From positions 5,157,368 to 5,221,367 of the forward strand of contig RPFO01000065.1 of the NCBI GenBank assembly GCA_009746045.1: a stretch of 64,000 nt of DNA, given 5' to 3'. Of this stretch, positions 10,287-18,086 are shown one piece after another (position 1 is the first letter of the stretch; each line of letters starts with the position of its first letter). The DNA is from Mesostigma viride (lineage: Eukaryota; Streptophyta; Mesostigmatophyceae; Mesostigmatales; Mesostigmataceae). The position numbers were made by a program, and so were the translations under genes. The notes under the pieces were generated by a model. It ran no database searches. It saw only the letters and a list, made by a program, of their open reading frames with translations, and was not told the origin of the DNA.

Positions 10287-10741
10287 AGTTGGATGGAGAC
10301 TAGGGACGACGAACAACTGCGAAAGCTGAGAGCGAATGATGATTGTATTACAATAATACAATGAGAGAGCGATGAAAGCTGAGGGCTCAGAATGGAACTG
10401 GGCAGACTCGGGTGCTGTGGCACTCCCCAGTGCTACGCCTATATGCCTATGGCGGTGCTACCTGCAGCACACGACCAGTGGACAAGTGTACACCGCAATG
10501 CCATGCGACCACGTCACTAGCAACCAGCTAAGACTCGGCCCGTCAGGCCCGGCTACACCGGACCTGGCGGGTCGAGCTAGCACCTAGGAACAGTCTGGCA
10601 CTAACCGCACATCGGTCCACATGACACCTCAGTACCGTACACCCTGCCGTACTGTACTGAGGTGTCCCGCTCAGCCGCGGTAGGCAATACGCGGCGCGCA
10701 GGCCGGAAATCCGTGTGTCAGCCTAAGCATCTCATCTAACT
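10287..10741 (-). repeat. LTR (5' LTR of the element)
   Basis: 455 bp, matching 2261-2715 throughout. It should contain the element promoter and polyadenylation signals; none could be assigned by eye. Confidence 0.95.
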
Positions 10742-10746
10742 GCTTT
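10742..10746. repeat. Target site duplication, right copy (GCTTT)
   Basis: Direct copy of 2256-2260, next to the last base of the right LTR. Confidence 0.9.
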
Positions 10747-12214
10747 CCTGAGGTCGGTGGCGATCGTGCGGGAGAGCATAAGCTGGCCGCCTTGGATGTG
10801 CCAGTACGAGCCGGTGTGGTCCCCCAGCTCCTGCTGAACGTTGTTCTTCCACGAGATGGAGCGGTCGCAAGGGGTGCTGCTTACCACGCCGTCGCCCTGC
10901 ACAACCATACCGGCCCCGTCAGCGTTGGCATTCGTCGGGTTGGCGGGGATGCTCTCGATGCGCAGGTCGTCGAACTCGACGGACGCGCCGTACACGACGC
11001 TGGGTTTGCTCCCACCAAAGGAGAACAAGCTCGGTGACGCAAAGTCAAGCGAGTGTGCAGCCGATGATGACAGCCCGCAGACTCGCACTCCGTTGACAAA
11101 GACCTCCATGGTGGACAACAGGGGGTTGGCGTACTTCGACCTCCTCACCAAGATGCGGTATTTCTGTCCGTCCGTGATGACCGCCGGGGCGCTATCGACA
11201 GTGCTCAACGCGGACTCTGCCTGCACGCCACGGTTCGTCAACAGATTAAGGTTGATTCCGGTCCCGATGGAGAAGAAAGGCTGACTTGTGGTGACCGCAC
11301 CCGGCGAAAACATGACGTTAAACCCGACCTGGTACGAGCCGCTGAACGCCTGCCCGATGCTGGCCTGCCCCATGGCCTGGGTGCCGGTGCCCAGAGTCAG
11401 CACTCCGCCGGCGACGGTCGCGTTGGTGAGCGCCAGAGCCACGGAGGCCTTGGTGTCGAGTTCGGAATCCCCGTTGAAGGGCCAGTGGGCAACGAGGCTC
11501 GTGTCCATGTTGGCGAGCGAAATGGTCTTCTCGGTGACCGTCACGTTGGTGGTGGAGGTGTTGACGGAGGTCAGCGTGCCACTTACCTCTACATCTCCCA
11601 TCACCTTTACGATACCGCTGGCCGGGGCGAGCACGAGGTCGTTGGCAGGGGTAGACAGCTTGCCGGTGAGCACGAGGTCCTTCTTGACAGCCACGTCAGA
11701 CGCGGCGGAGAGCTCCAGCGTGGGGTTGGTGGTGGAGAGCGCCGAGTCCACAAACTTGACCTGCTCAATGGCGACGCTGCTGTCGGCGATGGCGGTGTCT
11801 CCCGTGATCCACACGTTGCCGCCGGAGGGCGCGGCAGCCGACTTCTTGCCCGTGATGGTGACGGCGTTTGTGGAGTACAAGTGGTTGCCTCGGGTGGCCG
11901 ACGGGGCGGTGACGCCCCCGTTCTCCAGAGTGGTGGCCCGCAGCACCAGTTGGGAGGCGGGGTCCACTCCGGCGGAGGTGACGCTCGGGGCGATGGCCAC
12001 ACCAGCGCCGGCTGCGATCTTAACCTCCCCCCCAACAGCCCTGTCCGCCGACAGACGAAGCTGAGAGTCTGACCGGATCTCCATGTCGACGTCTTCCGAG
12101 TCGAGCACGCCGCGCCACACGGTCGCGCCGTTGCCAAACTTGTCCGCGTTGTACAGGAGGCCGGCCTTCAGATCTTTGTTTTCTGCCCCATTCTCTCCTC
12201 GCACCCATCAAGTT
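10742..12214 (-). pseudogene. Fibre-like protein, central fragment with LamG-like domain
   Basis: About 485 codons. The first half is repetitive beta-rich sequence (DVEVSGTLTSVNTSTTNVTV; MEIRSDSQLRLSADRAVGGE) as in tail-fibre shafts. The second half begins SLVAHWPFNGDSELD and includes FVNGVRVCGL and VEFDDLRIESIP, which is the layout of a LamG/concanavalin-like carbohydrate-binding jelly roll. It runs in frame into the retrotransposon junction and continues at 2260. Upstream, an in-frame TGA follows the inverted-repeat end near 12215, so the 5' part has been cut off too. A cell-surface or glycan-binding role on the virion is inferred. Confidence 0.75.
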
Positions 12215-12326
12215 TCGTTTAAGTGGCCAGCCGGAGCGGCTGCTTAGGTTTTAGCGGGCAAGTGTTCGAAGCGCGTCATTGGTGAATTACTGGGGAACTT
12301 GGGTTTCCCCGCGAAACTCCAACCGC

Positions 12327-12636
12327 ACGTTCAGATTTCCAAATCTCAAGTAAAGTTCGGCGCAACTTTCTGAACGGGGGCAGTTGACGAGCAGCATTCC
12401 TCCGGACGAATGAATTGCGTTCCATACTTGCGCAAAATTTTGAAAGGTAGCTTGCGTGCAGCCCTACTAAAATTTGCGCGGACGTTCAGATTTCCAAATC
12501 TCAAGTAAATTTCGGCGGAACTTTCTGAACGGGGGTAGTTGGCGAGCAGCGTTCCTCCAGACGAATGAAATGCGTTCCATACTAGCGCAAAATTTTGAAA
12601 GGTAGCTTGCGTGCAGCCCTACTAAAATTTGCGCGA
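12327..12636. repeat. Two tandem 155-bp copies
   Basis: ACGTTCAGATTTCCAAATCT begins at 12327 and again at 12482; the copies differ at a handful of positions. Confidence 0.85.
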
Positions 12637-12645
12637 AGTGTGGGA

Positions 12646-12820
12646 CTGAAAATTCGTAACGGAAACTTTTTGGTAGTTGCCGTCACTTCCTCTTGTGCAA
12701 ACGTGTGGGAGAGAAAATTCGTAACGGAAACTTTTTGGTAGTTGCCGTCACTTCATTTTGCGCGAGTGTTGGGCTGAAAATTCGTAACGGAAACTTTTTG
12801 GTAGTTGGCGTCACTTCCTT
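12646..12820. repeat. Three tandem copies of a ~64-bp unit
   Basis: GAAAATTCGTAACGGAAACT begins at 12648, 12713 and 12776; each is followed by TTTTTGGTAGTTGSCGTCAC. A shorter GAAAATTCGCTG remnant follows near 12829. Confidence 0.85.
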
Positions 12821-12981
12821 TGGTTCGACTGAAAATTCGCTGAAATTCGCTGAATTCGTACCGTAGCCTAATTTTTAGTACCTCGAAGTGACGGGGCACC
12901 TACAAATTTGCCCACAAGTACACTTGGCAGCGCGCTCACTGGGAAAAATTGTACAGCCGCTCCGGCGGGCCACTTGAACGA

Positions 12982-13023
12982 ATTGTAATGGACAGCGCGT
13001 CAGGGAGGGGGAACTGGCCGGTG
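12982..13023 (-). pseudogene. Short fibre-gene remnant between two elements
   Basis: Forty-two bases that belong to neither inverted-repeat element, coding on the minus strand for about 14 residues (TTGQFPLPDALSITI). The neighbouring viral frames end at both elements, so it is most simply a stranded slice of the fibre-like gene. Too short to prove. Confidence 0.35.
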
Positions 13024-14649
13024 GTGGCCACCAGTGTTTCTGCTAAGGGTTTTTGGGCTGCGGTCGCGTGTGACCACGGCTCCCAAAATCCTGCGGTCAA
13101 TGTGACCTCAGCCACAAAAATCCCGCGGTCGCACCTTTCAACATAGCTTTGTTGCAAGCAAGATGTGTTATACACTCCTTTGAGTGCTCAGTCTAGGTCG
13201 GCTTTGTATTGGGGAATGGGGGGGGGGGCGTTGCTATACCATTATATAGGCATTGTTAGGTGGGACGTGGATTTTAATAATGGCAGGCACTGTTAAGGCA
13301 ATTATGCCTCACCGGCTTATGGCCTTACAGCCCTTACTACTATAGTTACAGCCTTCACTCCCTTCAGTAGGCACAGTGGCGATATCCAATGTGCACGATA
13401 GGATTGAGGACTGTCAAACCATTAAATTAACAGCTAGCGACAATAATAAATTTAGATGACGCCGTAACAAGAGATGAAGTGAAGTCACACATGCCACATG
13501 GGCCAAAACTCGAGGGCATGGCCAATTGGCCATTGGCCGGGCAACTGGCAAGTGCTATGTAGGTTTACTAGGTTGAAAACGGCGATGCTTTCCATGACCT
13601 GAATTCCGAGCAATATCGTCAGAATGCGGACGTGAGTGTCAGAGACGACCCAGAGCTTGTCCCGCTATTCTTCTCGTGAGATTCAGAATTGCGGCTAGCT
13701 TCGACATTACTCAGATTCCCAGGCGGCGGTAGATGCCCTGACGATGGCGTCGGATCAGGCACTGCTTCCGGCATGGCATCGCCAGGGAGGCTGCGGCCAG
13801 CTTTACCAGATGAATGAGATGATCGAGATGGTGATCGTGGCTCAGACAAAGACCGTGGCCGAGAAAGTGGACGGTGTGGCATGAGCCACGCTAATATACC
13901 TTTAGGTCTGCCTGCGGCGGACGCTCCTGCACTAGACTCTTTCCTATTGTTGCTTGGCCGGGCATGTTAAATGTTCCGTTAGCCGACAGGTTCGCATTTT
14001 ACGCCAAGGCAAGCAAAATCCCCCAAAGCAGGGCTAGTCGCTATCGGCTCTAAATTTGCTATGCGTTTCTACTGATAATATTTAATACTACGATTTATCC
14101 AGCAACAAAACCTAGCATCATGTCTACGAAATCGTCAGCCATACTGGCTTTGCCGCACCGTCGACCGTGCAGCAGCTACAGTACAAAAATTCATCGCAAG
14201 GTGCAGGCTCTACAGTAGAGTCTAGCCGCTAGGTAGGTATGGCTGAGACTTGAGCCAGGTTGGCAACATCGGCACCAATCTATTAGGTAGTCCTCGGAAC
14301 GCGGATACTAGTAACTAGAAAATATCTGACTTCAGCAATAAACCAAGGCAGGCTGAATTTTGTTCAGTCAACCCTCTGTATTTGGGAATTTTGGTTCTGA
14401 CAATTTCAGCACAACCCTCGAAGTCACAACTGACCGGCCAATGGGCACACTAAGAATTGAGCGCAAACCGCAGCCAAAAGTGACCACGGTCACAAGACTT
14501 GTCAGGCCGCGGCCACCGAAATCCCGCGGCCACATGTGACCGCGGCCACCGAAATGCGGCGGCCACGTGTGACCGCGGGCCCCAAAATCCGGCGGCCGGC
14601 GGCCACATGTGGCCGCGCGCGGCCCGTTAGCAGAAACACTGGTGGCCAC
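13024..14649. mobile_element. Non-autonomous TIR element, about 1.6 kb
   Basis: Perfect 23-bp inverted ends: left starts GTGGCCACCAGTGTTTCTGC, right ends GCAGAAACACTGGTGGCCAC. Just inside both ends are CG-rich variants of GCGGCCACATGTGACCGCGG with CCCAAAATCC, at 13058-13130 and 14480-14620. No transposase frame is visible; an 87-codon minus-strand frame at 13619-13882 is Ser/Pro-rich and unsupported. The element interrupts the viral fibre-like gene close to its 5' end. Confidence 0.65.
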
Positions 14650-15075
14650 GACGGCGGGGCGGTGAGACACAAACCTGCAGTCCTGGACGATCACCTCATC
14701 CGCCACAGTGGCAGCCTCGAGCAGGAGGTTGCTGGTGGACGCCTTGACGAGACTGTTGAGTGGGATCGTGGTAGCCGAGTTCTTAGTGTAGTCGCCCTTT
14801 GCGAGGTCGATGTGTGCGGTGGAGAACGTGCCCAGCACGTCCAGGTTCCCGTGCACAACAACATTGTTCTGGGCCACGCCGGCGTCGAGCGGCGGCAGGG
14901 AGTTGGATTCCCAGTCGTTGAAGTTGGCGGTGTTGGGCACGAGGTGGATCTTGGACCTTGCAGACATGACAATGACATCTGTGGCGGCATCCCCCGACGA
15001 GACCTGGTCTGTGTACAGCTGGCCCAGCTTGCCAGTGCCGAGGTCGGTGAACGCCATGGTCTGTGTGGATGCCAT
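14650..15075 (-). pseudogene. Fibre-like protein, N-terminal fragment
   Basis: Starts at the ATG at 15075 and gives about 140 viral codons (MASTQTMAFTDLG… to …ADEVIVQDCRFVSHRP) before entering the inverted-repeat element. The segment VVVHGNLDVLGTFSTAHIDL matches in style the DVEVSGTLTSVNTS repeat of the central fragment, which supports one original gene of about 1,000 codons. The upstream A-tract (CAAAAAATTT on the minus strand, 29 bases before the ATG) is the shared viral promoter motif. Confidence 0.7.
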
Positions 15076-15148
15076 TGACTACAGTTGATTTTGCATGTGG
15101 AAATTTTTTGACTCTTGGAAACGCACTTATGTATTAGTCATATAATAC

Positions 15149-15565
15149 CTAGAACGGCTGGATCGCGGGCGTCACGGCAGACGGCGCCTGGATTGTGGGC
15201 TTCTTGTACCAGTACGCGTACGCCAGCACGCCGGCGATGCCGATGCCAGCCACCATGAACACGATCCCGCTGCTGCGGGACTCTTCTCTCGCAATTTCTC
15301 TCATCTTCATCTCAAACATGGCCTGCTGCCTAGCCAGCCTCTGAGCCTGGTCTACCGCCGCTGGGCGTCTGGCCATGGCTGAGGGAGGAGGGGGGAACGA
15401 CTGGGACGGAACATTGATGGGTTCACGCTCCGTGTCCACGCGAGAGCCGGAGTTATTGGCCGCAGAGTAGGCGGGGTCTCCCCCGCCTCCGGATGCCGGC
15501 GCAGACTCTTCGTCTGCGATAGGCGAATATGAGAAGGCTCTTCCAAGAGGTGCGCCGCCACTCAT
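15149..15565 (-). CDS. Small virion-type protein with one C-terminal membrane segment
   Basis: 138 residues from MSGGAPLG. The Pro/Ser-rich N-terminal part is followed by a basic helix (RLARQQAMFEMKMREIAREE) and a single hydrophobic segment, IVFMVAGIGIAGVLAYAYW, near residues 100-120. This is the form of many NCLDV inner-membrane virion proteins. The start was chosen because GAAAAATCGG lies 29 bases upstream on the minus strand, the spacing seen before other genes here. No family recognised. Confidence 0.7.
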   Translation of the reverse strand: MSGGAPLGRAFSYSPIADEESAPASGGGGDPAYSAANNSGSRVDTEREPINVPSQSFPPPPSAMARRPAAVDQAQRLARQQAMFEMKMREIAREESRSSGIVFMVAGIGIAGVLAYAYWYKKPTIQAPSAVTPAIQPF

Positions 15566-15617
15566 GATGTCGCAGATATAAAAAGAGGCGCCGATTTTTC
15601 GCAATGTCTAAGCGAAA

Positions 15618-16259
15618 TCAGCTCTCCGCGTACTCGCTAACGGTGTCCGCGGCGACCGCCAACCTCTTGGCGACGACGGCCTTCTTCTTGACGGAGAACA
15701 CGGGGGCGACGAAGTTCCTGTACACGCGCTCCAGATACCTCTCGATGTAGTGACCGTCGGGGTGCACTGGGTCCTCGCCCGAGTCGGCGGAGGCCCATTC
15801 CGAGAGGACGCGGAAAAACTTGGACAGGGACTTGATCTCGTCGTTCTCGAGGGAGGGGTAGACGTCCCTCGAGAAGTACTTGTCAAACGCCTCCTTGTTC
15901 TCGCACGTCATCAACACGGGGAGCAACTGCTCGGTCACGCGCAGGGCTTTCCGGGCGTGCTCGCTGATGCTCTGTTCGGCATTCTTCCACCCGTCCAGGA
16001 TCATGACGATGCCCTCCTTGATGTCCTCGGGAAGCCCGGGCTGCGAGCGGATGTGCATCAGGCACACGACCTCGACATCACTGACAGCGCCTTCCATGGA
16101 CCCGCTTTCAAGGATCAAGGCCAGGCGCACGATGACGGACTTCAGCACCGACCGGCACTCGTCCATGCTCTCTCCTATGATCGCCTGCGCCGTGCTGACC
16201 ATGGACTGCGGGAAGGACCACTTGTGCATGACCCCCCTGATGCGCACCTTGACGTCCAT
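15618..16259 (-). CDS. Conserved-looking hypothetical protein, all-helical
   Basis: 213 residues from the ATG at 16259. It is predicted mostly helical by eye (SVLKSVIVRLALILES, EGIVMILDGWKNAEQSISEHARKAL, NDEIKSLSKFFRVLSEW) with no membrane span or catalytic motif. It is divergent from the membrane-protein gene at 16342, and the 82 bases between them hold an A-tract promoter candidate. Function unknown. Confidence 0.7.
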   Translation of the reverse strand: MDVKVRIRGVMHKWSFPQSMVSTAQAIIGESMDECRSVLKSVIVRLALILESGSMEGAVSDVEVVCLMHIRSQPGLPEDIKEGIVMILDGWKNAEQSISEHARKALRVTEQLLPVLMTCENKEAFDKYFSRDVYPSLENDEIKSLSKFFRVLSEWASADSGEDPVHPDGHYIERYLERVYRNFVAPVFSVKKKAVVAKRLAVAADTVSEYAES

Positions 16260-16303
16260 GTTCACGAGAATAGCAGCGACAATTCACCGGCATCAAACGC
16301 GGC

Positions 16304-16314
16304 AAAAAAAATAT
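16304..16314 (+). promoter_or_regulatory. A-tract promoter motif (AAAAAAAATAT)
   Basis: Its last base lies 28 bases before the ATG at 16342. The same string with the same 28-base spacing precedes the gene at 21982. Confidence 0.6.
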
Positions 16315-16341
16315 CCGAGCATACAGAGAGCATTACACGAC

Positions 16342-16788
16342 ATGGGAGCATTTTCTGCTGATTTCCGCACACTGTCCATGGTAAACCTCACAGCAGCCAT
16401 CGCCCACTCACTGGCCACCTGGGCCCGGCTCAAGAGAAACAAGTTCAGACTGAGGACGTACACGCGCTCGTTCGTATCTATCAGCTGGATTATAGGGATC
16501 GGCAGCTTGATCTACATGCTGTATCGAAACTTTGGCTTACGGGCGTACGCGGGTAACAGCGTGATCATGAAGCTACTTAAGGGTTGGGCTGTGTGGGGCT
16601 CATCGGGGCTCGCTTACCTTATCCCGATGATAGTTGCGTCCACGTATTTCGCGGCGGAGAACATGGACAAGGTGGTGCAGGCGGTCGTAACGGACGTGAC
16701 AACCGACCTCGCGGCGGCCGTCGCGACCGTAGACCCCACAACGGCACAGACGATTGCCACCGCCGCGGGTGGGACGCCAGTAGCTTAA
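16342..16788 (+). CDS. Membrane protein with two to three hydrophobic segments
   Basis: 148 residues from MGAFSADF. Hydrophobic stretches are FVSISWIIGIGSLIYMLY (about 45-62) and VWGSSGLAYLIPMIVASTYF (about 84-103), followed by an Ala/Thr-rich tail. A longer in-frame extension upstream overlaps the divergent gene and is not used; the A-tract 28 bases upstream supports this start. Probably a virion inner-membrane protein; no family recognised. Confidence 0.7.
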   Translation: MGAFSADFRTLSMVNLTAAIAHSLATWARLKRNKFRLRTYTRSFVSISWIIGIGSLIYMLYRNFGLRAYAGNSVIMKLLKGWAVWGSSGLAYLIPMIVASTYFAAENMDKVVQAVVTDVTTDLAAAVATVDPTTAQTIATAAGGTPVA

Positions 16789-16976
16789 AGGTTGGGGATG
16801 AGGACCATCCAGAAGATCGCCAGGGCGGCTGACTGGAACGCGAACGACATCCAGAACTTCTTCTCCTTCAACGGTTTGGTGAGGCCGCCTCCTGCGGAGT
16901 GGGCGGCGGCCATGGCGACAGACATGTGCAGGATGAGAATCTTCAGAACATCGGCGGTGAACGGGGTAAGAGCCAT
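16785..16976 (-). CDS. Small membrane protein with two membrane segments
   Basis: 63 residues: VLKILILHMSVAMAAAHSAG and FWMSFAFQSAALAIFWMVLI are hydrophobic, separated by a short charged loop (KPLKEKK). Its stop overlaps by four bases the stop of the convergent gene 16342-16788. GCGAAAAAATAT on the minus strand lies about 27 bases before its ATG, which supports it as a real gene despite its size. Confidence 0.7.
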   Translation of the reverse strand: MALTPFTADVLKILILHMSVAMAAAHSAGGGLTKPLKEKKFWMSFAFQSAALAIFWMVLIPNL

Positions 16977-17059
16977 GAGGTCAGGTATACTGATATCAGC
17001 AGATATTTTTTCGCCTACACCGGTGTTTATTTATACTGCATTAATACCACCAAACCGAC

Positions 17060-17584
17060 ATGTCCGCGTTGCAGGCCTTCAACAGCATGATGCACGCCTT
17101 CTTCAGCGAGCTGGCCCTCGCGTACCCGAATGAGAAGATGATCCCGGGCCTGATCTCTGGCTTCGAGTTGGCATGCAAGTCGAACGCAAAATTGCCCTTG
17201 CAGAAATACATGGAGGCCATCGCCCCCCACATGGATGCGATCATGTCAAAGGACGAATCCGTTTTCTCTGAGTTCAAGAACGTGCCCTACCTCAAGGAGG
17301 TGGACTTTGAGGGGCGGTGGCGAGACTCGTCCCAAGGTACGAAGGACGCCATATGGCAGTATCTGCAGACGCTGGCCATTCTGGGCATAGGCGTGCAGGA
17401 GATTCCCGCCGACATCCTCCATCAAGCGGAGAAGATGGCGGCCGACTTTGCCAGTGAGCTCGCCACCAGCAGCGACCCCGAGCAGGCCTGTCTGGACCTA
17501 ATACAGCAAATGATGGCATCGCAGGGTGGAGATGTGATGAATGCGCTAATGGGCGCGGGAGGGCTGCCCCCGTTGCCGGAGTAA
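17060..17584 (+). CDS. Hypothetical viral protein, helical
   Basis: 174 residues. Several amphipathic helices (MSALQAFNSMMHAFFSELALAY, AIWQYLQTLAILGIG, ADILHQAEKMAADFASELA) and a Met/Gly-rich C-terminus ending GAGGLPPLPE. No enzymatic motif or membrane span. It leads a run of same-strand genes to 18038. Proteins of this size and type recur in algal giant viruses, but no named family can be given. Confidence 0.7.
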   Translation: MSALQAFNSMMHAFFSELALAYPNEKMIPGLISGFELACKSNAKLPLQKYMEAIAPHMDAIMSKDESVFSEFKNVPYLKEVDFEGRWRDSSQGTKDAIWQYLQTLAILGIGVQEIPADILHQAEKMAADFASELATSSDPEQACLDLIQQMMASQGGDVMNALMGAGGLPPLPE

Positions 17585-17590
17585 AAGAAA

Positions 17591-17597
17591 TGTGCGA
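17591..17597 (+). promoter_or_regulatory. TGTGCGA upstream motif
   Basis: Lies 22 bases before the ATG at 17613. The 12-base string AATGTGCGATAG recurs before the gene at 23673, and TGTGCGA again before 29016; none of these three genes has the A-tract. Confidence 0.5.
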
Positions 17598-17612
17598 TAG
17601 TGGGTGGTACCG

Positions 17613-18038
17613 ATGGAGTTTGTTAATACTTACACGGAGGGCATAACGGAGGACCTGTTGTCGTTTTGGCCGATCGCTCCTGGGATCCCCTCGCGCGAAC
17701 GTTTCCTGGCCGCAAAAAGGTTTGGGATCTACAGCGCCATCCTCGGGGGGGCGCTCACAAACTCGTTCCGAGGCGCGTTCTGGGGTGTGGTCGTATCCGT
17801 CGTGGCCACCCTCGTGCACATGATTGACCGGCGCCTGCTGGACCGGCGCAAGGCACGACAGAAGGACGTGGACTTGCGCAACTACCGCCCAGGCGTGCCC
17901 CCCGGGTCCGTGCGCGCGCCGGTCATGGGGCCCTACAGGGACACGTTTAGGAGCGTGGTAGAGCCGTGGACGTTGGCCAACAACGAGCGAATCACGAACA
18001 TGCCTCCCAATGACGACTTGCAGAGACGTTCGTATTGA
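17613..18038 (+). CDS. Virion-type membrane protein
   Basis: 141 residues from MEFVNTYTEGI. A hydrophobic region, FWGVVVSVVATLVHMI near residues 60-75, is followed by a basic stretch (RRLLDRRKARQKD) and a Pro-rich soluble tail. A start three codons further upstream is not needed. The layout suggests a single-pass virion membrane protein; no family recognised. Confidence 0.7.
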   Translation: MEFVNTYTEGITEDLLSFWPIAPGIPSRERFLAAKRFGIYSAILGGALTNSFRGAFWGVVVSVVATLVHMIDRRLLDRRKARQKDVDLRNYRPGVPPGSVRAPVMGPYRDTFRSVVEPWTLANNERITNMPPNDDLQRRSY

Positions 18039-18086
18039 TAAGCTAGTGCGCTAAAATTGCAATAATATGTTGGATGCCTTACATAA

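Larger units (their letters stand above)
2261..10741 (-). mobile_element. Complete Copia-like LTR retrotransposon
   Basis: An 8,481-bp element read on the minus strand, with two 455-bp LTRs (2261-2715 and 10287-10741) that look identical base for base, a 5-bp GCTTT duplication, a primer-binding-site candidate beginning TGG directly next to the 5' LTR, Gag-type frames (7.1-10.2 kb) and a Pol frame (3.8-7.2 kb) with integrase before reverse transcriptase, the Copia order. It sits inside a viral fibre-like gene and splits it. Identical LTRs indicate very recent insertion. The LTR ends are AGTT...AACT rather than the usual TG...CA. About 1 kb between Pol and the 3' LTR (2716-3768) has no gene. 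Confidence 0.95.
12215..12981. mobile_element. Short non-autonomous TIR element (MITE-like)
   Basis: Ends are imperfect inverted repeats of 28 bp (left TCGTTTAAGTGGCCAGCCGG…, right …GGCGGGCCACTTGAACGA) with two mismatches. The interior has no gene: it is two 155-bp tandem copies and three copies of a unit of about 64 bp. No clear target duplication was found. It lies inside the fibre-like gene. Confidence 0.6.
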
